A stretch of DNA of 37,431 bases from Halanaerobiales bacterium (GTDB lineage: Bacteria; Bacillota_F; Halanaerobiia; DY22613): assembly GCA_023128035.1 (NCBI GenBank), contig JAGMES010000032.1, positions 1 through 37,431 on the forward strand, written 5' to 3'. Made by a program: the position numbers and the translations under genes. A model generated the notes under the pieces. It saw only the letters and a list, made by a program, of their open reading frames with translations, ran no database searches and was not told where the DNA came from. The first letter of the stretch is position 1; each line of letters begins with the position of its first letter. Below, in pieces: positions 24,763-31,802 of this stretch.

Positions 24763-26088
24763 ATGGATTTATTCAGTTATACTGCTAAAGAAAGTCTAGA
24801 AAAAGATGCTCCATTGGCAAGCCGGATGCGTCCTAGAACTTTGGATGAATTTATTGGGCAAGAAGAGATTGTAGGCGAGGGGCGTTTGTTACGCCGTGCT
24901 ATTCAGGCGGACCGGCTTACTTCATTTATTTTTTATGGACCACCTGGGACGGGGAAGACTACGCTGGCCCAGATTATTGCTAATACAACTCACTCAGAGT
25001 TTGAAATGCTAAATGCTGTTACCTCTGGAGTAAAAGATATTAGAGCTGTTTTAGAAAGGGCCAGAGAAAGAGTAGGGATGTTTCAAAAAAGAACAATTTT
25101 GTTCGTAGATGAGATTCATCGTTTTAATAAATCTCAACAAGACGCATTGCTTCCTGCTGTAGAAGATGGAACAGTGATTCTTATTGGTGCGACTACAGAA
25201 AATCCCTATTTTGAGGTGAACTCACCTCTTGTATCTCGTTCTCGCATTTTTAAATTAAATTCTTTGACTCAAGAAGAAGTGAAAACTGTCTTATTGAGAG
25301 CATTAGAAGATCAGGAGCGTGGGTTGGGTAAATATAAAGTTAGGTTAGATAAGGATGCTTTAGATCATCTTGCAAATATTTCAAATGGTGATGCCAGAAA
25401 CGCTTTAAACGCTTTTGAATTAGCTGTGCTGACGACTTTAGAGGATAAAGAAGGTATTATTCATATTGATCTTGAAGTTGCCGAAGAATCGATTCAAAGG
25501 CGAGCTTTGAACTATGATAAAAATGGAGATAATCACTATGATACAATTTCTGCTTTTATAAAGAGTATGCGAGGATCTGATCCAGATGCTACATTATATT
25601 GGCTAGCAAAGATGCTTTATGCAGGAGAAGATCCAAAGTTTATTGCAAGACGTATTTTAATTCATGCCGCTGAGGATGTCGGTCTTGCTAATCCTCATGC
25701 TTTAATTGTAGCTCAAGCTGCTGCTTATGCTGTAGAATTTGTAGGAATGCCTGAAGCTAGAATCCCTCTTGCTGAGGCTGCTTTGTTTATTGCAACAGCT
25801 CCAAAAAGCAATGCGGCTTATGTAGGTATTAATTCAGCAATGGAAATTGTTAAAAAAGAAGAGGTAGGCTCAGTTCCTACACATTTGCGGGATAGTAGTT
25901 ATAAAGGAGCCAGTAAGTTAGGACACGGCAAAGGATATAAATATCCTCATGATTATCAAGGAAGTTATGTTAGTCAGGTTTATTTACCGCCTAATATACA
26001 AGGGAAAAAGTTTTATGAGCCAACTGGAAATGGCTATGAAAAACAGATTCAAGACTATTTAAAAAAATGTGGTGATCGCAATGAATGA
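24763..26088 (+). CDS. rarA: replication-associated recombination protein A (AAA+ ATPase)
   Basis: 441 residues. RarA/MgsA acts at stalled replication forks and gaps with single-strand DNA-binding protein. It has the clamp-loader-like opening PLASRMRPRTLDEFIGQEEI, Walker A GPPGTGKTT (59-67), Walker B FVDEIHRF (DEIH 116-119), the sensor GATTENP, the arginine-finger region SPLVSRSRIF and the C-terminal tetramerisation domain with ARRILIHAAEDVGLA and YKYPHDY. The start is ATG 24763. The next gene overlaps its end by eight bases. Confidence 0.95.
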   Translation: MDLFSYTAKESLEKDAPLASRMRPRTLDEFIGQEEIVGEGRLLRRAIQADRLTSFIFYGPPGTGKTTLAQIIANTTHSEFEMLNAVTSGVKDIRAVLERARERVGMFQKRTILFVDEIHRFNKSQQDALLPAVEDGTVILIGATTENPYFEVNSPLVSRSRIFKLNSLTQEEVKTVLLRALEDQERGLGKYKVRLDKDALDHLANISNGDARNALNAFELAVLTTLEDKEGIIHIDLEVAEESIQRRALNYDKNGDNHYDTISAFIKSMRGSDPDATLYWLAKMLYAGEDPKFIARRILIHAAEDVGLANPHALIVAQAAAYAVEFVGMPEARIPLAEAALFIATAPKSNAAYVGINSAMEIVKKEEVGSVPTHLRDSSYKGASKLGHGKGYKYPHDYQGSYVSQVYLPPNIQGKKFYEPTGNGYEKQIQDYLKKCGDRNE

Positions 26089-26710
26089 TAGATATTTGAT
26101 GGTTGATAGACAAGTTAGAGTTCAGATTAAAGTCAAAGATAGCAAGTTTATTGCTAGTGTAATGCCTGTGGAGACTGAAGAAGAGGCTTTAAACTTTATT
26201 CAGCGAATAAAAAAGGAATTTTTTGATGCAACTCACAACGTATCAGCCTTTAAAGTAGGGGTAGGGGATCAGGCGATTAAGCGATATGATGATGATGGTG
26301 AGCCTGCAGGGTCATCTGGCCCTCCTGTATTACAGGTCATTGAAGGTGCAAGTTTAACAAACACTGTTATTGTAGTGACAAGGTATTTTGGTGGAACAAA
26401 ATTGGGTTTTGGTGGACTTGTCAGAGCTTATGGTGATTCTGCTAAAACAGGGTTAGCTGAGGCTGGTGTTAAAGAAAAAGTTCGCTACCTATTAATTAGC
26501 ATTCAGGTACCTTATGATCAGATGGGAAGTGTTATAAAAGAGATCCAGAGTGGTGTTGGTGTGGTTAAAGATACTCAATTTTCCAATGAAGGTGTAGATA
26601 TTTTTGCCGATCTCTTACCAAGCTATCTGGAAGGCTTTAAGAAAAAGATGATTGATGCTACTAGAGGTAAAGCTGTTATTTCTGTGGCAAAGGAAGAATT
26701 TCGAAGTTAA
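26081..26710 (+). CDS. YigZ/IMPACT family protein
   Basis: 209 residues from the ATG at 26081, just after GGTGATC; the frame is open from 26069, but the downstream start fits the family. It contains KDSKFIASVMPV near the start, the family signature YDDDGEPAGSSGPPVLQVIE, and VTRYFGGTKLGFGGLVRAY, followed by a ferredoxin-like C-terminal domain. The eukaryotic relative IMPACT binds Gcn1 in translation control; bacterial members are poorly understood. The gene overlaps the rarA stop by eight bases, indicating translational coupling. Confidence 0.92.
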   Translation: MNDRYLMVDRQVRVQIKVKDSKFIASVMPVETEEEALNFIQRIKKEFFDATHNVSAFKVGVGDQAIKRYDDDGEPAGSSGPPVLQVIEGASLTNTVIVVTRYFGGTKLGFGGLVRAYGDSAKTGLAEAGVKEKVRYLLISIQVPYDQMGSVIKEIQSGVGVVKDTQFSNEGVDIFADLLPSYLEGFKKKMIDATRGKAVISVAKEEFRS

Positions 26711-26745
26711 AGTAGATGTAATAACATAGTAATTTCATCTACTTT
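26709..26745 (+). terminator. inverted repeat, possible terminator before iscR
   Basis: AAAGTAGATG (26709-26718) pairs perfectly with CATCTACTTT (26736-26745) around a 17-nt loop. The following T tract is weak, so termination would be modest. The iscR promoter starts five bases later. Confidence 0.5.
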
Positions 26746-26749
26746 AATG

Positions 26750-26778
26750 TTGACAATAAATGAAAGATGTGCTATTAT
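26750..26778 (+). promoter_or_regulatory. sigma-A promoter of the iscR operon
   Basis: TTGACA (26750-26755), a 17-base spacer and TATTAT (26773-26778; TATAAT is also present two bases later). Confidence 0.8.
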
Positions 26779-26786
26779 AATAGTGT

Positions 26787-26815
26787 TAAATCCCTACAGG
26801 ATTAGTCGGAATTAG
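26787..26815. promoter_or_regulatory. possible IscR operator
   Basis: Imperfect dyad AAATCCCTACAGGATTAGTCGGAATT at the expected transcription start. The outer AAATCC/GGAATT match in opposite orientation, and CCTACnnnnnTAGTC-like centres resemble Rrf2/IscR sites of clostridia. Autoregulation is inferred from the neighbouring iscR. Confidence 0.4.
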
Positions 26816-26827
26816 GGGGTCTAGAAG

Positions 26828-27283
26828 ATGAAGCTATCAACTAAGGGACGTTATGGAGTAAGAGCTATGTTTGATCTGGCAATACGTTACGGTACAGGGC
26901 CAGTCTCTATAAGGAGTATCGCAGAACGTCAGGGACTTTCAGAACATTATTTGGAACAGTTGATCGCAGTACTTAGGAAAGCGGGACTGGTAAAAAGTGT
27001 ACGTGGCGCCTATGGGGGTTATTTTTTAACGAAAGAGCCAAAAGATATTACCGTTGGGGATGTGATTAGGGTTTTAGAGGGGCCTATTGCACCTACTGAA
27101 TGTGTAAGTGATGATGAAGAGAATCATTGTGCAAATTCTGAAGATTGTGTAACTAGATTTATCTGGGAAAAATTAAAAGATAAAATCGATCAGGTTTTGG
27201 ATGAAATATCTTTAGATGATTTATGTCAATTTTCATTAGAAAAAAAACATAAACAAGATGAAGGATTCATGTATCATATTTAA
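26828..27283 (+). CDS. iscR: Rrf2/IscR-family Fe-S cluster-sensing repressor
   Basis: 151 residues with an N-terminal winged helix (KLSTKGRYGVRAMFDLA, IAERQGLSEHYLEQLIAVLRKAGLVKSVRG) and three cysteines at 92, 101 and 107 (TECVSDDEENHC, EDC), in the place of the cluster ligands of IscR. It should bind a 2Fe-2S cluster and repress the nifS-nifU-mnmA genes when Fe-S supply is sufficient. CymR, the cysteine regulator, is a relative but lacks this cysteine triad. A candidate operator lies at the promoter. Start ATG at 26828. Confidence 0.85.
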   Translation: MKLSTKGRYGVRAMFDLAIRYGTGPVSIRSIAERQGLSEHYLEQLIAVLRKAGLVKSVRGAYGGYFLTKEPKDITVGDVIRVLEGPIAPTECVSDDEENHCANSEDCVTRFIWEKLKDKIDQVLDEISLDDLCQFSLEKKHKQDEGFMYHI

Positions 27284-27305
27284 GAAAATGAAGGGGGAAC
27301 CAAAA

Positions 27306-28481
27306 ATGGAACGTATTTACTTAGATAATGCAGCTACTACTCCAACACGCCCAGAAGTAGTTGAAGCAATGATGCCATATTTTACAGAGCAATTTGGTAA
27401 TCCATCAAGTGTACATCTTTTTGGACGTGAAGTTTCCAAAAGTATAACAGAAGCAAGGGAACAGGTTGCTAAATTAATTGGTGCTGCTGATCCTTCTGAA
27501 ATTATTTTTACAAGCGGTGGTACTGAAGCTGATAATATGGCTATTATTGGAACTGCATTGGCTAAAAAAGATAAAGGAAATCACATTATTACAACTCAGA
27601 TAGAACATCATGCGGTATTACATACCTGTGAATATTTAGAGAAGTATTTTGATTTTAAGGTCACATATTTACCAGTTGATAAAGATGGTAAAGTAAGTCC
27701 AGAAGAAGTAAGAGAAGCGATTACTGATCAAACCGTATTGATTACGATGATGTTTGCGAATAATGAGATCGGAACAATTCAACCCATTGCAGAAATTGGA
27801 AAGGTTGCAAGGGAAAAGGGTGTTTTCTTCCATACTGATGCCGTACAGGCAGTCGGTAGTGAAATAATAAATGTTCAAGAGATGAACATTGATATGCTTT
27901 CTTTGAGTGCACATAAATTTAATGGGCCAAAAGGTGTGGGAGCTTTATATGTTCGTCGTGGAGTTAAACTAGTACCACAGATGCATGGAGGCGCACAAGA
28001 ACGAAAACGCCGTGGCAGTACTCATAATACAACAGGGATAATAGGATTAGGTAAAGCTGCTGAATTGGCTTATAATGAATTTGAAGAAAAACGGGTTAAA
28101 CTTATCCGTTTGAGAGAAAAACTTATTAATGGTCTTGAAAAGAGAGTTCCTGAAATAGTTTTTAATGGACATAGAACCGATAGATTACCTAACAATGTTA
28201 ATTTTTCATTTAAATATATTGAGGGTGAATCTCTGTTATTAAATCTAGATTTAAAAGGAATTGCGGCTTCAAGTGGTTCTGCATGTACATCAGGTTCTTT
28301 AGATCCATCCCATGTATTATTAGCCATAGGATTAAGTCACGAGGTTGCTCATGGTTCCTTAAGAATTACTCTTGGTATGTATAATACCGAAGAAGAGATC
28401 GATTATGTTTTAGAAGTTTTACCAGAAATCGTAGAAAAATTACGTCAGATGTCACCACTCTATAATCCGTTAACTATTTAA
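27306..28481 (+). CDS. nifS: cysteine desulfurase (NifS/IscS)
   Basis: 391 residues from the ATG at 27306, preceded by GGGGAACC; the frame is open further upstream into iscR. A PLP enzyme that takes sulfur from cysteine to give alanine. Signatures: MERIYLDNAATTPTRPEV at the start, EHHAVLHTCEYLE, the PLP lysine in SLSAHKFNGPKG (K204) and the persulfide cysteine in SSGSACTSGS (C327). It supplies sulfur to the NifU scaffold and to MnmA, whose genes follow directly. Confidence 0.95.
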   Translation: MERIYLDNAATTPTRPEVVEAMMPYFTEQFGNPSSVHLFGREVSKSITEAREQVAKLIGAADPSEIIFTSGGTEADNMAIIGTALAKKDKGNHIITTQIEHHAVLHTCEYLEKYFDFKVTYLPVDKDGKVSPEEVREAITDQTVLITMMFANNEIGTIQPIAEIGKVAREKGVFFHTDAVQAVGSEIINVQEMNIDMLSLSAHKFNGPKGVGALYVRRGVKLVPQMHGGAQERKRRGSTHNTTGIIGLGKAAELAYNEFEEKRVKLIRLREKLINGLEKRVPEIVFNGHRTDRLPNNVNFSFKYIEGESLLLNLDLKGIAASSGSACTSGSLDPSHVLLAIGLSHEVAHGSLRITLGMYNTEEEIDYVLEVLPEIVEKLRQMSPLYNPLTI

Positions 28482-28538
28482 TAATATTTTAGAAAAAGAT
28501 CTTTTGGATATTTTTAATGAATAAGGGAGATGAGGGCT

Positions 28539-28952
28539 ATGTATAATGAAAAGGTTATGGATCATTTTCAAAATCCACGTAATGTAGGTGAAATTGAGAA
28601 TGCAGATGGTACTGGACAGGTTGGAAATGCTACCTGTGGAGATATTATGAAAATTACTATTAAAGTTGAAGATGGAAAGATTGTGGACTGTAAATTTAAA
28701 ACTTTTGGTTGTGGAGCTGCCCTTGCTACCAGTAGTCAAGTTACTGAGATGGTAATTGGTAAAACTGTTGAAGAAGCAAAAGAGATTACTAATAAGATGG
28801 TAGCTGCGGAATTAGGAGGATTACCACCTGTTAAGATGCATTGTTCAAATCTGGCAGCAGATGCGTTGCGCAAAGCAATTGCTGATTATTTGGGTGAAGA
28901 ATATCAGGAAGAAGAACAAGAGCATCACTATGATCTTGAAGATGAAGAATAA
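28539..28952 (+). CDS. nifU: Fe-S cluster assembly scaffold (IscU/NifU N-terminal type)
   Basis: 137 residues from the ATG at 28539 (MYNEKVMDHFQNPRNVG, the canonical start); an earlier ATG at 28530 sits too close to its AAGGGAG site. The three cluster-binding cysteines and aspartate are present: ATCGDIMK (C33, D35), FGCGAAL (C58) and KMHCSNLA (C102). It assembles Fe-S clusters with sulfur from the desulfurase encoded just upstream. An acidic tail (EEYQEEEQEHHYDLEDEE) extends beyond the usual end. Confidence 0.95.
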   Translation: MYNEKVMDHFQNPRNVGEIENADGTGQVGNATCGDIMKITIKVEDGKIVDCKFKTFGCGAALATSSQVTEMVIGKTVEEAKEITNKMVAAELGGLPPVKMHCSNLAADALRKAIADYLGEEYQEEEQEHHYDLEDEE

Positions 28953-28977
28953 AACTTGAAGCAAAGGTGGAAGTAGA

Positions 28978-30054
28978 ATGAAACGAATTGTCGTAGCCAT
29001 GAGCGGTGGAGTAGATAGTTCCTTGACTGCTGCTCTTTTAAAGGATCAAGGATATGACGTCATAGGAATGATGATGCAACTTTCACCAGAATACGAACCA
29101 GACAAGGAGTTTGGTGGATGTTGTACACTTTCAGCGGTAGAAGATGCTCGCCGTGTAGCCGAAAGATTAGATATTCCATTTTACGTAGTAAATTTTAAAG
29201 AACGTTTTCAAGAAGATGTTATTGATTACTTTGTGGAAGAATATAGTAAGGGGAGAACACCAAATCCTTGTATTATGTGTAATCAAAAACTAAAGTTTGA
29301 GGCACTTCTTCAACGTGCATTTGAGTTAGATGCTGAATATATTGCTACTGGTCATTATGCAAAGATAGAGCATAATGTGGATGGTCGTCATCTATTAAAG
29401 AAAGGTGAAGATCGTTCTAAAGATCAGACATATGCTTTATGGGGACTGACCCAATCTCAGATGGCTCATACTTTATTTCCTTTAGGAGATTACACAAAAG
29501 AACAGGCTCGAGAGATGGCTCGTGAATGGAATTTGGCTGTACACAATAAACCTGATAGTCAGGAGATTTGTTTTATTCCAGATGATGATTATGGTCGATT
29601 CTTAAAAGAACACCATCCCAAGTTAGTTAAACCCGGGCCAGTTTTGGATACTGACGGCAAACGCTTAGGTACTCATATTGGTTTACCTTTTTATACAATT
29701 GGACAGCGTAAGGGATTAGGGATAGCTGTGGGAAGACCCATTTATGTGGTTGACTTAGATACTAAGCGTAATGCAGTTATTGTTGGTTCAAATGAAGAGG
29801 TTTTTGGGGAAGGGTTAATTGCCGAGCAGATTAATTGGATTTCTATTCCAGAATTAATTGAACCGATGGAAGTAGAGACACAGATTCGCTATAACTCGTC
29901 ACCAGCAAAAGCTGAAATTATTCCATTGAAAGATGGTAAAATTAAAGTTGTTTTTGAAGATATGCAACGTGCCATTACACCTGGTCAGTCTGTAGTTTTT
30001 TATCAGGGTGATGTGGTGGTTGGTGGTGGAGTTATTGATCGTGAAATTAAATAA
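28978..30054 (+). CDS. mnmA: tRNA-specific 2-thiouridylase
   Basis: 358 residues. MnmA adds sulfur to uridine 34 of tRNA-Lys, -Glu and -Gln. It has the PP-loop SGGVDSS (9-15), the active-site cysteines in NPCIMCNQKLKF (C101) and DSQEICFIPD (C198), and a C-terminal domain with TIGQRKGLGIA. It lies 25 bases after nifU in the iscR operon, so the desulfurase here probably serves both cluster assembly and tRNA thiolation. Start ATG at 28978 after AAAGGTGG. A terminator follows. Confidence 0.96.
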   Translation: MKRIVVAMSGGVDSSLTAALLKDQGYDVIGMMMQLSPEYEPDKEFGGCCTLSAVEDARRVAERLDIPFYVVNFKERFQEDVIDYFVEEYSKGRTPNPCIMCNQKLKFEALLQRAFELDAEYIATGHYAKIEHNVDGRHLLKKGEDRSKDQTYALWGLTQSQMAHTLFPLGDYTKEQAREMAREWNLAVHNKPDSQEICFIPDDDYGRFLKEHHPKLVKPGPVLDTDGKRLGTHIGLPFYTIGQRKGLGIAVGRPIYVVDLDTKRNAVIVGSNEEVFGEGLIAEQINWISIPELIEPMEVETQIRYNSSPAKAEIIPLKDGKIKVVFEDMQRAITPGQSVVFYQGDVVVGGGVIDREIK

Positions 30055-30065
30055 AGTTTGCAAAG

Positions 30066-30096
30066 TGTTGGATTAGTGGATCCAGCATTTTTTTTA
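30066..30096 (+). terminator. terminator of the iscR-nifS-nifU-mnmA operon
   Basis: TGTTGGAT (30066-30073) pairs with ATCCAGCA (30080-30087; one G-T pair), followed by nine T. Confidence 0.85.
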
Positions 30097-30293
30097 TTTT
30101 CCTGCCCTGCATGAACCTTGGCCTGATTTTAGTAGACTAAACAGAGACCTTATGACTGATAGGAAATTTTTATCTGGATTTATCCAGTACTTTATGTATC
30201 TTAAAGGTGTTGCATAAAAAAATGGCGAAATAGTACTCATGACTATTTAAGCAAATAGCTTATTAAAGAGTAAATGCAAAAAGGAGTGTTTTT

Positions 30294-30410
30294 ATGAGTA
30301 GTAGCTTATTTCTTATAGAACCAGATCTTAACTATAAAGATTCATTTCAAAATGTGGTCAAGGACTATCAGCATGCCAATGAAGATCAAATAGGGATTCA
30401 GCTTTTGTAG
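30294..30410 (+). pseudogene. 38-codon ORF, possible N-terminal relic of a GNAT acetyltransferase
   Basis: ATG 30294 has a strong AAAAGGAG ribosome site and encodes MSSSLFLIEPDLNYKDSFQN and 18 more residues before TAG. The pattern (LxLxxPxLxYxxxFxxxxxxY) resembles the first 35 residues of a GNAT subgroup, but nothing recognisable follows, so it may be a decayed gene. The 200 bases between the mnmA terminator and this ORF hold no gene that I can support. Confidence 0.35.
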
Positions 30411-30484
30411 ATTGGTGCGTGTTTCGCGGTTAATGGGATATATCATATATAGAAATGGTTTTAAAAGAAATGGAGGGATTTTCA

Positions 30485-31195
30485 GTGGTTGATAATAATG
30501 AGACACTAATCGTTGAAGAAAGTAATAGTATAGGGATGAGAAATGAGAGATCTCTCCATTCTGAGTTAAAAAAATGGTATGCTTTACCTGGGGATAAGTT
30601 TGAAGTTAGAGTAGATGGGTTTATTATAGATATTGTAAGAGGAGATCAATTAATTGAGATTCAGACGAGAAATTTTTATGCGATGAAAAAGAAATTAGAG
30701 AAGTTGATTAAAAATCATCAGGTTCATTTAATCTATCCGATTCCAAAGGAAAAATTAATTATTCGCATATCAGAATTGGGAGAGATAATCTCAAAAAGGA
30801 AATCTCCCAAAAAAGGTAAGCCCATTGATTTATTTGATGAATTATTGAGAATTCCAAAAATAATTAATGAGAAAAATTTTACTTTGGAAATCTTAATGGT
30901 TTTAGAAGAAGAGATTCGGTGTGAAGATGGAAAAGGAAGTTGGCGAAGAAAAGGGGTTAGTATTAAGGATCACAAATTAGTAGAAGTTCTTGAAACGATT
31001 AAATTTAATAAAAAAGAAGATTTTTATAAGTTATTGCCTGGGGATTTAGTTCAACCTTTTACAAATAAAATTTTAGCAGAGAGGATGAAAATTCCTGTTC
31101 GTAAGGCTAGAAAAATCACTTATTGTCTTAAGAAAATGGGTATGATAACTGAGTTGGGTAAATCAGGAAGAGAGTTATTATATGAGTTGGCTTAA
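30485..31195 (+). CDS. conserved hypothetical protein with nuclease-fold-like motif and C-terminal winged-helix-like region
   Basis: 236 residues from the GTG at 30485, chosen because ATGGAGGG lies at the right distance; the frame is open from 30455. I recall the pattern from many bacteria as an uncharacterised family (annotated DUF8091-like in places): SLHSELKKWYALPGDKFEV, VDGFIIDIVRG, LIEIQTRNF, VHLIYPIPKEKLI, then SKRKSPKKGKPIDLFDELL and GSWRRKGVSI. The D...E-I-Q arrangement is like the core of PD-(D/E)XK nucleases, which is a fold inference only. The last 60 residues (ILAERMKIPVRKARKITYCLKKMG) look like a winged helix. Chromosomal neighbours give no functional hint. Confidence 0.6.
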   Translation: MVDNNETLIVEESNSIGMRNERSLHSELKKWYALPGDKFEVRVDGFIIDIVRGDQLIEIQTRNFYAMKKKLEKLIKNHQVHLIYPIPKEKLIIRISELGEIISKRKSPKKGKPIDLFDELLRIPKIINEKNFTLEILMVLEEEIRCEDGKGSWRRKGVSIKDHKLVEVLETIKFNKKEDFYKLLPGDLVQPFTNKILAERMKIPVRKARKITYCLKKMGMITELGKSGRELLYELA

Positions 31196-31219
31196 TTGCT
31201 AGGAATATAATTTTCTTTA

Positions 31220-31248
31220 TTGAAAAATCTCTGTGAAAGAGTTATAAT
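31220..31248 (+). promoter_or_regulatory. near-consensus sigma-A promoter for the 65-residue gene
   Basis: TTGAAA (31220-31225), 17 bases, TATAAT (31243-31248). The -35 box coincides with an in-frame TTG that would otherwise be taken as the start of the ORF, which supports the later start at 31286. Confidence 0.8.
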
Positions 31249-31285
31249 ATTAGTAGAAGAGAGCAAAGGAAGGAGAAGAGCAGAG

Positions 31286-31483
31286 ATGAAAGAATCATTT
31301 GTTATCTTAGCAAATTATCAAGGGAAGGAATATGGAGAAGTTGAGGAGTTAGTAGCAAGAGCTAAGTATAGAATTGAGGAATGGATGGAACACAATGTCG
31401 ATTTAAGTGAGATTGAAATAATACATATTGAAAATCATTTGGTAACTCGATATCCTGTAAAAGAATTTCTTTCAAAATTTTAG
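31286..31483 (+). CDS. small hypothetical protein (65 residues)
   Basis: Start ATG 31286 is set by AAGGAAGGAGAAG just upstream and by the promoter at 31220-31248. The protein is MKESFVILANYQGKEYGEVE and a further 45 residues, alternating charged, predicted helical, with no cysteine or membrane segment. I do not recognise the family. The strong promoter and ribosome site suggest a real, well-expressed gene. It is followed by a long hairpin. Confidence 0.6.
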   Translation: MKESFVILANYQGKEYGEVEELVARAKYRIEEWMEHNVDLSEIEIIHIENHLVTRYPVKEFLSKF

Positions 31484-31525
31484 TTAGTTAAGGAATTTAT
31501 ATAAAATATGAGATTAGCACAAATT

Positions 31526-31585
31526 AAAGGATGGCAAAAAAACATTGCAAAGGGACATTTTTATGCAATCAATTTGCCATCCTTT
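31526..31585. other. 60-nt two-part hairpin
   Basis: AAAGGATGGCAAA (31526-31538) pairs perfectly with TTTGCCATCCTTT (31573-31585), and inside it TTGCA pairs with TGCAA. No T run follows directly, so it is unlikely to be a simple terminator; it may cap a transcript end in both directions. Confidence 0.65.
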
Positions 31586-31802
31586 AAATTATATTTAAAT
31601 ATAATTTAAAAAATATTAAAAAAATATTTGCAAAAAAACAAAGAATAGAGGACTATGTAGGAGAATGCAGTAGATAAACACTTTAAATAAAGATTTAAAA
31701 ACATTTAAATAAGAGCAGGAATATTTTAAATGATGTTGAATATATGTAGTGTATATAAATGTGATTTAAATAATATAATTATTAGAAAAGAGGATGATTG
31801 AT
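31586..31802 (+). promoter_or_regulatory. AT-rich leader with repeated TTTAAA boxes
   Basis: About 200 bases upstream of the PLP enzyme, with TTTAAA cores near 31594, 31605, 31682, 31694, 31704, 31725 and 31765 (plus one at 31583 in the hairpin), several extended to ATTTAAAT. The spacing is irregular. No confident promoter pair is visible. They may be protein-binding palindromes or merely the result of base composition. Confidence 0.3.

Noticed and set aside
27669..28739. Minus-strand open frames across nifS and nifU
   Set aside because: They are shadows of well-supported genes on the + strand and show no family motifs or ribosome sites.
31220..31285. TTG 31220 as start of an 87-residue protein
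   Set aside because: The codon is part of the -35 box and no ribosome site precedes it; ATG 31286 has a strong one.
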